Assembly: GCA_030686995.1 (NCBI GenBank)
Contig: CM060696.1
Location: forward strand, 112,154,949 to 112,218,948
DNA length: 64,000 nt
Reading direction: 5' to 3'
Source of the DNA: Artemisia argyi
Lineage: Eukaryota; Streptophyta; Magnoliopsida; Asterales; Asteraceae
Part shown: positions 56,488 to 64,000 of the stretch, one piece after another
Layout of the letters: each line of letters starts with the position of its first letter
Position numbering within the stretch: position 1 is the stretch's first letter
The notes under the pieces: generated by a model
The model's input: only the letters and a program-made list of their open reading frames with translations
What the model was told of the DNA's origin: nothing
Databases searched by the model: none
Made by a program: the position numbers and the translations under genes

Positions 56488-59016
56488 ATGGTTCGTCAGC
56501 TAGAGGAGTTTCACTCTAAAATGGACGAGGATGAACTGCGTCAGTTCACCTCGGACTATTTTATTCCGCTTGCAGTGCATCCGGAGGTACCGGATGCCAA
56601 TGCATGTATCGCGGATTTTCCCCAGGGAAAAATAGGGGTATACACGCGCTTCTTTGAATTTGCAAACTAGCGCGTACCTATATCCCGTTTTCTGAGCGAC
56701 GTGCTCAATTTTTATCAGCTCCATATTTCTCAGCTTCACTGCCTAGGGGCAGCAAAAATAACAAATTTTGAAATAAATTGTCGCTTACTTGCGATAAATC
56801 CCACTATCGACCTCTTTCGCGTGTTTTACCATACGTCGTGGTCGAACGGGTGGGTGACGTTTTCCAAACGTCCAGGGGGTTATCAGTGTTATACGGAAAA
56901 GATAGACTCTTTGAGGGTTTGGAGAGAGAGGTTCTTCTGGGTTGATAGCTGTGTATTCCCTACGCTCTCAGAGTTTTTTGCTCAAGGGGAGCTTCCAAAG
57001 GATGAGTGCCCAGATCCCGGTACATACAGTGTGGAGGATGCGGAAGTTATTAATGATAACCGCAACCCAATAAATTCCTATCCTGAGGAGTTCTTGGTGC
57101 ACATGGGGATGAGCCGCAACTACTTCAGAGGAAGTGGTGAAGTACCCACGTTTTTGGATGCAATCGGCCGGGGTGGGTGCTCTTCCTTTCTTGTCCTTGC
57201 GTTTATAATGTAAGCTCCTTTTTGTATTATGATTTTATCACTAACTTGTTTCTCCTTTTGTGTGTTTATATGTTGCGCATAGATGGATCTATTCGCCGTA
57301 GTGAAGCTGGCGAAGCCGACACAGGTAACCGTGGGCGTGCGCCCCTTGAGGGAAAGCGAGGCGCCTGTTCTTGAGGCTTCTGCTGGGCGCCTACTGGAGC
57401 TTACGCGAGAGGAGCCTTCAGACGCGTCACAGCCTTTGGTGAATGCGACCCCAATTCAGACGGCACCCGCGCAGGCAGTGGTGACGCCTGAAGTTGCGCG
57501 CGCTGAATCGTCCACAAGTGTTGGTATTCTCAAAGTGGACACGGATTCTGAAGAGGAACGCCAAGGTGTGAAGCGCAAGGCTGTGGTTGATGCTGGTGAA
57601 GGAACTTCTAAGCGCAGGCGTCACATAATTGTGGATGAGTCTTCAGATGAGGAAACGTCTGTGTCTGTTGTTGCGCCGAATGCTCAGGCTTCTCCCTTTA
57701 TGTAAGTAAACTGAATTTTTATGTTTGTACGTGTTTTTCCTCCGCGCCATTTGCTAACCTTTATTTTATGTTTTGCTTGTAGTGAAGATGCTACAGGGGA
57801 TGAAGCAGCGTTTGTGGGGGGTCTGTGCCTCGTCAAGCAGCTCAGACGCATGTGGAGGAGCCGGTGTGTGTTGATGGAGAGTTGTCTGCGCAACAGCTGA
57901 TGGAGGAGCTAGGAGCTGTTGCTGAGCATCAGGCTGAGTTGGTTACTCAGCTGAAGGCGCGGTATGTTGGGGAGAGTAGCAGTCTTGCTAAGAAGGATGA
58001 GGAGATTGCTCTGCTTAGGGCGCAACTGGCTGATGCGCGGGCAGAAGTGGCGTCTACAACTGCATATGGTAGGCGAGTTGCTGATGAGAAGCTGGCGTTG
58101 ATGGTGGAGCTGAGGCGGGAACGTGCTGCTGATCAGCATAGGTCTAACTGTGCCTGGGCTTTGAAGTACTTGCAGCAGAATCGGAGCCAGCACTTTACTC
58201 AACTTGATGAGTTCTGTGAGCGTGTAAAGGCAAAAGTTCAAGCGCAGTAAGACAAGCTGCGTAAGCTGAGTATCGAATATGATGAGGAGTTATACCCTCA
58301 TCTGATGTCTACGATTGCAGAACGCAAGTACGTATTCCCCTTTTATTTTCTCGGCTCCATGTGCCTTAATGCCTTTAATATCTTGACTTTTGCATTGTTG
58401 TATGTACAGGTGGCTGATTAGCCATGGCATGCGTTTGGCTGCCATGGGTACGCTGGAGTCCCCGGAGGTGTTGGAAGCATTTGGGAAGGTTGTAGAATGC
58501 GCCGTGGAGCATGGTAAGGCGCAGGCTGTGGAGGAACTCCATGAGGGGAAAATGCTGACAGTGTCGCTTGCTGAAGTGCCTGGTTATAAGGCGGATGCCT
58601 ATGATGAGCTCGTGAAGGCCATGGAGAAGATGAAGTTCTTTGAGCTTCCACATATCGCGCGGCTAGAGCGCGACCAGGATTACCCCATAAAGCTGATCAT
58701 GGAAGGGTTAACCCTAGGGAGGCATATCTTGGAGGATGCGGAGGCTCAACCTGACTTTTTCTTGAAGCCTGACGAGTCGCAGCTGCAAGTTCCGGTCTTT
58801 GCGCAGCCGCGTGACATTCTTAACCCCTTCGCCCTTAAGAAGGAGGTCCCTTTGAAGGAGGTCTTAGAGGCTCATATCGAGATGGCAGCAAAGAAGAAGG
58901 GTATGAAGGGGAAAGCCATCCTTTGTGGTGTAGGTGTTGCGCATATCCCTAGATCAGATGGAGTCTCAGTCAGCGTGGCGACCGTATCACCTAGGGATGC
59001 TTTACTTTTGAGGTGA
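56488..59016 (+). pseudogene. Antisense gypsy-type transposon gene, intron-containing, broken
   Basis: Lies antisense to the Tat pol, downstream of integrase. Exon 1 starts ATG 56488 (MVRQLEEF). It crosses an in-frame TAG at 56668 and runs on with RVPISRFLSDVLNFYQLH, WVTFSKRPGGY and EEFLVHMGMSRNYF; its 3' end near 57165-57209 is unclear. Exon 2 (57283-57701) starts MDLFAVVKLAKP and is Ser/Glu/Asp-rich with a basic KRKA and SKRRRH patch. Exon 3 (57783-58327) is coiled coil, with a one-base slip in the G-run near 57813. Exon 4 (58410-59016) joins in phase (ERK then WLISHG). Introns 57702-57782 and 58328-58409 have GT-AG ends. The protein resembles the Pfam putative gypsy-type transposon family. 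Its function is unknown. Confidence 0.75.
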
Positions 59017-59773
59017 CTCCAAGAGGCTGGGAGCTCTGCTGACCAAGAGCGTAGCCCTGAGCGTTGTCATAGCGTGTAGATATGCATGGACTTTTTGTAA
59101 CTTGTATAAATGTACGGTTCTTATGAATAATAACTTATATCTTTTGTTCGTGTGCCGTGTTACTTGTACTTAGATTGTTATCCTTTGTATAAAAGATCAA
59201 CTAAGAGTCAAATTGAAACCGTTACATACTTAAAGTGACTCGTATTAAGTGTATAACTTAAAGAACAAATCATAAGTGTGGAGATAGACTTGCAATATTT
59301 TCGCAAAGACTTTTATCAAATGACCAAGAGTCTTGGCTCGTAAATTGCTAAGCATATACGGTGTACGAGGTATTGCGCCTCCTTCGTGGGATGCGCATGT
59401 AAACTTACTTCAATGTCTTGAAGGTAAGGCGCTTAGCAAGGATGCGTGATCCAGTGTTGATGGGTTTGCAACCCTCTTACTCAACGAGTTAATTAGTAGG
59501 TTTACTCATCCTTTCTGCCATCGTAGGTCTTAATAAGTGCATGCACGCCATTTAGGCAAAATATAAAATAACAATATTGAAACATAATAAAAATGTGCGC
59601 AATAAAGTTAAGTGTGTTATGGAGTTAGCTAGAAACCACAACATTTTATTAATACTTGCAAGTGTTTTGAAGATAAAAGACAATTCCTAAAAAAGAAATA
59701 AAAATTCAAAGACAGACATTTATTGGGCACGTACTAAAGTGCAAGGTTGTCTATGTGTGGGCCGTAGCCGTTC
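59017..59773. other. Convergent 3' region of antisense gene and pol
   Basis: Non-coding gap between the ends of two convergent genes. AATAA words near 59127 and 59616 could serve as poly(A) signals on the plus strand. Nothing else is seen. Confidence 0.4.
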
Positions 59774-62700
59774 CTAAAGATAGCATCTCTTGAGATTGCA
59801 GATGTTCAGAGTGCGTGCCAGCTTATGGCCTTCCATGTCGCGCAATTTGTACGCACCATTTCCTAGTGCATCTGTGACCTCATAGGGTCCTTCCCATTTG
59901 GGTCCAAGCTTGCCTGTATCTTCTGCGTGGCTTGCATCATTGGCGCGGTATACAAAGTCTCCTGGCCTGAAAGAAGTATGCTTGACTTTTGCATCATAAT
60001 ACTTCTTCATCTTTGCTTTAGCCTTTGCTTCACGTATAGCCGCGCGTTCACGCCTTTCTTCTAGCAGGTCTAAGTCTATGCACCGCTCATCGTCGTTTGT
60101 TGTGATGTTTATTTCCGCTGTACGGATAGTTGGCATTCCGATTTCGGCTGGTATGATGGCTTCTGTTCCATAGACAAGAGAGAATGGTGTTGTGTAATGT
60201 TCAATTGCGCACACTAGTCTTTGAACGGGTTATCACAGAATTGTTTTCCGTTGTCCGAGATAATCTCTCCAGGTAGTCTAAATCGGCATACAATATTGTC
60301 CCATACGAAGCGTTTGACTTGGTTGCCTATGATGCTTGCCACTGCTTTTGCCTCAATCCATTTAGTAAAATAATCTATAGCTACGATGAGAAATTTAAGC
60401 CCTCCTGCTGCAACTGGAAAAGGGCCTGCAATATCAATGCCCCATTTATAGAATGGCCATGGTGAGGTGATGGGTGTTAGCTCATGCTGTGGTCGGCGCG
60501 GAATTGGCCTGTGGACTTGGCAATCGATGCATTTTTTTATCATGTCCCGCGCGTCGCGGTGCATGGTGGGCCAATAGTATCCTGACCGCAAGGCGCGCGC
60601 CACTACGGATCGTGGTCCTGAGTGCATACTACATGAGCCAGCGTGAATCTCTCGGAGTACATAGTCTGCCTGAAGAGGTCCAACGCACCGGAGCCATGGT
60701 TGTAGGAATGAACGTCGATACAAGACGCCATCTCGGAGTTCAAATCTCTGCGCTGTGCGCCGTACTCTACGAGCATCTTTCTGATCTTGTGGTAGGATTC
60801 CTTTGCTTAAAAAATCAATGATAGGTGTCATCCACGTAGGATTCTGTTCTTCTATCACTGTGGATATTTCCATCTCCAAGATTGACTTGGTTTTTAGAGT
60901 TTCCACCAATACTTGCTTTGATAGGTGCGAGAAGCTTGTAGATGCGATTTTGCTAAGCGCGTCAGCTTTCCTGTTTTCTCCTCTAGGTACTTGTTTGATT
61001 GTAAACCTATCAAAGTTCTGAATTAAAGACTTGGTTTTTTCAAGGTATTGGACCATGTGTTCATCCTTGGCTTCATATTCTCCTAGCACGTGGTTAGCTA
61101 CTAGCCTGGAATCCAAATTTGCCTCTAGGTTGCGTACACCCATTTGAATTGCAATGCGTAGTCCAGCGAGTAGGGCTTCGTATTCTGCCTCATTGTTTGT
61201 GGCTGTCAATTCGAAGCGCAGTGCGTAGGTGAATTCCACTCCTTCTGGATTAGTGAGGATAAGGCCTGCGCCTGACCCATCCACGTATGAGGATCCGTCT
61301 GTGAATAGAACCCATGGTTCTTGTAACTCTGTCTTGCTTGCTGAAGGTGGAGTATCAGTATCTGGCTTCTCAACAATGAATTCGGCTAATATCTGCCCCT
61401 TGATTGCAGTGTGTGTTCTATACGAGATGTTATACTCACTCAATAACACACTCCACTTTTGTAGCCGTCCTGATGCGTCAGGTTTAGAGATAACTTGTTT
61501 GATGGGCTGGTCCGTGATTACAGCTATCGGGTGCGCCTGAAAGTATCTGCGCAGTCTTTTAGATGCGAATACTAGAGCTAGGACTAGCTTTTCAATAGAG
61601 CTGTAGTTAGTCTCTGTCTTTTTCAGTGCTTTGCTTACAAAGTATATGGGCGTTTGGACGGAGTTCCTATCTGTTAATAGTACTGCGCTAACTGCTCCAT
61701 GGGTTGCAGATAAGTACATGATCAACTCTTCCCCTGGTCACGGTGCGACAAGTTTGAGAAGTGATGCAAGGTGCTGTTTTAGTTGTTGGAAGGCTTCCTC
61801 TGCCTCCTCAGTCCAGCGAAAGTCTCCCTTTTTTGTGCACTTCGTGAGTATTTTAAAGAGAGGGAGTGACTTGTTTGCTGACTTGGATAAAAAACGGTTT
61901 AGCCCAGCTAGCTTTCCGTTTAATGATTGGACTTCTTTCAGTGTGCGCGGTGAGGGGAGATCGATGACAACTCATCTTTTCTGGGCACGGCTTGATGCCG
62001 TCAGGTTCTATTAAATATCCAAGGAACATTCCTTCTGTTGCGCCAAAGGTGCACTTCTTGGGGTTTAACTTCATATTTATTCTTCCCAGTGTTTTGAATG
62101 TCTCCTCGATGTCACGCACCAATTCTTCCTCGGTATGACTCTTTATAACAAGGTCATCGACATAAACTTCCAAGTTGCGACCTACTTGTTTTTCAAAAGC
62201 CATGTCCACCAATCGCTGGTATGTTGTGCCCGCGTTCTTTAGACCAAAGGACATGTTTATGTAGCAATATACCCCTTGACTTGTGTGGAAGGCTGTTTTT
62301 TCTTCATCCTCCTCTGCCATCTGAATTTGATGGTACCCTTTGTATGCGTCTAGAAAGCATTTAAAGGGATATCCGCATAGGGATTCTATCTTCCAGTCAA
62401 TTTCTGGTAGCGGATAGCAGTCTTGTGGACATGCTTTATTAAGATCAGTGAAGTCTACGCACATTCTCCAACTGCCATCACTCTTTTTTACCATTACTGG
62501 GTTGGAAAGCCAGCCGTGGTGGTAGACTTCCCGCATGATGCCTGCGTCTACCAGTTTGTGCACTTCTTCCAAGATCGCTTTTGCGCGATCCGGAGCTTGG
62601 CCGCGCTTTTTCTGTCGTATTGGGGGAAATCCTTGTCGGATTTGTAGCTTGTGCTCCGTGATAGATCGTGGTACGCCAGTCATGTGCTTTGGTTTCCACG

Positions 62701-63062
62701 CAAAGATACTTAGGTTCTTTTGCAAGAGTGCGCACACAGCTGCTTTACCTTTGTCAGATAGAGACCCTCCAATCGATATTTGTTGATCTGGGTAATCAGG
62801 GTGAATGGCAACCTTTAGGTTTGGTAATTTAGCTGCGCGCTGTTCTGGACCACTTTCTGCCTCATTGGTTACCACGTTGCATTCTTTAGGCGGCACCATG
62901 GTATTGTAGAGGGTGACAATCCCTCCTTCTACTGGAAATTTTAGCATCCTGTGTGCTGTGGATGGTACAGCGCGCATGGATGATATTCCAGGCCTCCCAA
63001 TAATGCCGTTGTACGGTGAAGGAGACTTGATTATCATGAAGTTTATCCACGTTGCTGTAGAG
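59774..63062 (-). pseudogene. pol: Tat pol: RT, two RNase H domains, integrase
   Basis: Read on the minus strand. From 63062 comes the protease tail (SPYNGIIGRPGISSM). The 394-codon frame 63037-61853 is reverse transcriptase, with FLDAYKGYHQI (catalytic Asp near residue 230) and YVDD (292-295). Near 61975 a frameshift, and near 61737 a TGA in place of an expected Trp codon, break the frame. From 61725 follow RNase H 1, then RNase H 2 (LFTDGSSYVDGSGAG, NNEAEYEALLAG, ADALSK), an HHCC zinc finger, and integrase with Asp in GIDIAGP and ISDNGKQF. The frame stops at 60214. The stretch holding the third catalytic residue (Glu) is deleted, and the C-terminus resumes at about 60214-59774 (TPFSLVYGTEA, GDFVYR, GPYEV). 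Not functional. Confidence 0.93.
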
Positions 63063-63065
63063 TGT

Positions 63066-64000
63066 TGTTTGTGGAAAACTAGAAGGGGGGTTGAATAGTT
63101 TTATGTCTTTTTAATTCGTTATAAAAGATAGTTTTAGTGTTTTCTTAGTTTTTAAAATTTAGATTCGATAATATATGATCTCAAGTCTTGCACAATATAA
63201 ACAACTATCAATAAGTAAGATATAGCAATGATAAGTAAAGAAATAAATGAGAGATGGAAAGATCAAACCGCGAGACAAGAGATTTATAGTGGTTCGGCTA
63301 CAAGGACACCTTCCTTGCCCTACTCCACTCCCCGAGCACCTAACTCGAGAGTTTTCTTCACTATATCAACAAGCTCCCTTATGGCGGAGAAAACCTTACA
63401 CACCAATTTACACACCACAACTTCTACACAACTTCTTCACACCAATCTACTTCACAACTAACTACTTCACGCCTATCTTCTTCACACCAATTTTCTTCAC
63501 AACTAACAACTTCACACCTAGCTTCTTCACTACAATCTAATTCCTAACTTTTCTTCTTCACACCAAACAACTAACTAATCACACAATCAATATACCTAGC
63601 ACAACTATCTACAATCAAATATTCACAACAATCTTCACAAAGAATTATGTAAATAATCTTGATGATGTACCAACAACTTGGATGTGGAGATCACAACAAG
63701 TTGTAATACTTCTTGTCTTGGAGGATAGAAGTATTCTTCTCTTGCACTTGAGAGGATGATGTTTGAATCACTTTGAAACAAAGAATTATGTATTTATGAT
63801 CAAAGGATTAAGAGAATAGAAATGGAGATCTAGAACAGAAAGTTTAGGAATGCAAAAGGTGAGAAAATTCTGTGGGATGAACCAGTATTTATAGGGAGAA
63901 AATTTACTGTTCTGGAGCGTGGCCGGTCCCCTTAATTAGAGGCCGGTCCCCTTAATGATTAAGGGGGCCGCCTAAGGAATTAAGGGGGCCGCCCCTTCAG
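63066..64000 (-). mobile_element. Sirevirus-like LTR, continues beyond the window
   Basis: On the minus strand it ends with CTATTCAACC, CCCCTTCTAG and TTTTCCACAAACA at 63066 (or 63063). Its body shares the region GAACCACTATAAATC, and the ACTCGAG-type sequence around 63270-63370, with the solo LTR 5060-25684. The TATA box CTATAAATA is at about 63887-63895. A low-complexity ACTTCTTCACACC repeat fills 63410-63545 and explains the apparent reading frames there. U3 continues past 64000. Confidence 0.75.
63923..63997 (-). promoter_or_regulatory. U3 repeats of GGCCGGTCCCCTTAAT, direct and inverted
   Basis: Two copies of GGCCGGTCCCCTTAAT (about 63923 and 63942) are followed by two inverted relatives, ATTAAGGGGGCCGCC (63959 and 63978), just upstream of the TATA box in LTR orientation. 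The array probably continues beyond the window. Confidence 0.55.

Larger units (their letters stand above)
55641..63062 (-). mobile_element. Tat-lineage gypsy element, 5' part outside the window
   Basis: From right to left on the minus strand: end of protease, reverse transcriptase, RNase H, a second RNase H, integrase (59774-63062), an antisense gene (56488-59016), a polypurine tract and the 3' LTR (about 55641-56064). Two RNase H domains and an extra antisense ORF after integrase are hallmarks of the Tat lineage. The 5' part (LTR, gag, most of protease) lies beyond a Sirevirus-like LTR inserted at about 63063. G+C and CpG content are clearly higher than in the rest of the window, suggesting a younger, less deaminated insertion. 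Confidence 0.85.

Noticed and set aside
60474..61021. Plus-strand frames opposite to pol (60474-60821, 61229-61540, 61631-62014, 62423-62786)
   Set aside because: Shadows of the well-supported minus-strand RT, RNase H and integrase coding region.
63228..63540. Frames of 77 and 97 codons near the window end
   Set aside because: The sequence is an ACTTCTTCACACC low-complexity repeat within an LTR; the translated proteins are simple Thr/Phe/Pro repeats.

Overview
The window is plant nuclear DNA made almost wholly of nested transposable elements. It is AT-rich and full of LTR retrotransposon debris, and I found no host protein-coding, rRNA or snRNA gene that I can defend. Several retroelement proteins resemble ones I associate with Asteraceae genomes: the acidic gag-associated ORF at 11016-12816, the Copia gag tail at 49900-51641, the Athila ORF1-like protein at 41643-42934 and the gypsy-type transposon protein at 56488-59016. 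I therefore infer a daisy-family plant. This rests on protein resemblance recalled from memory, not on a search.

Layout. (1) 1-4497: the right part of an hAT-like element, unassigned sequence, and an Athila-type solo LTR (2076-3509, minus, TSD ACGGG). (2) 4498-26040: an old Copia LTR is split by a Sirevirus-like solo LTR (5060-25684, TSD ACAAC). That LTR carries a CACTA element (6092-6863, TSD TAC) and an 18 kb non-autonomous gypsy element, called A here (6918-25007, TSD ACTTC). The 3' LTR of A was hit by its relative B (17337-23750, TSD GTTTC) and by an hAT MITE (24401-24572, TSD CTTGAATT). (3) 26110-29488: a decayed gypsy gag-protease fragment on the minus strand and non-coding DNA. (4) 29489-55002: a 3.1 kb hAT transposon (TSD GTTATGGG) whose transposase exon is split by a minus-strand Copia element (31482-53927, TSD CAAGA). 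Inside the Copia lie solo LTR C (33910-37454, minus, TSD ATGTG), a 9 kb Athila-type element without pol (37907-46930, TSD TACAT) and an Athila LTR fragment (51899-about 53290). (5) 55641-63062: a minus-strand Tat-lineage gypsy element with RT, two RNase H domains and integrase, plus an antisense intron-containing gene at its 3' end. (6) 63066-64000: the start of another minus-strand Sirevirus-like LTR, inserted into the Tat pol.

How the parts relate. Only the Tat element carries recognisable pol domains, and these are broken. A, B, C, the Copia and the Athila-type element have LTRs, priming sites and at most gag-like ORFs, so they look like non-autonomous elements that would need enzymes supplied in trans. 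No single gene here looks fully functional.

The signals that ordinary annotation does not explain are: a terminal hairpin at LTR positions 2-23 in A, B and C, whose arms differ in sequence yet stay complementary; pairs of the 11-bp near-palindrome TGACGSCGTCA at fixed 22-23 bp spacing, in the Athila U3 and again around its internal ORF; a U5 stretch complementary to the 5' half of tRNA-Asp, the tRNA that also fits the primer site; and repeated copies of the polypurine tract upstream of 3' LTRs in three families.
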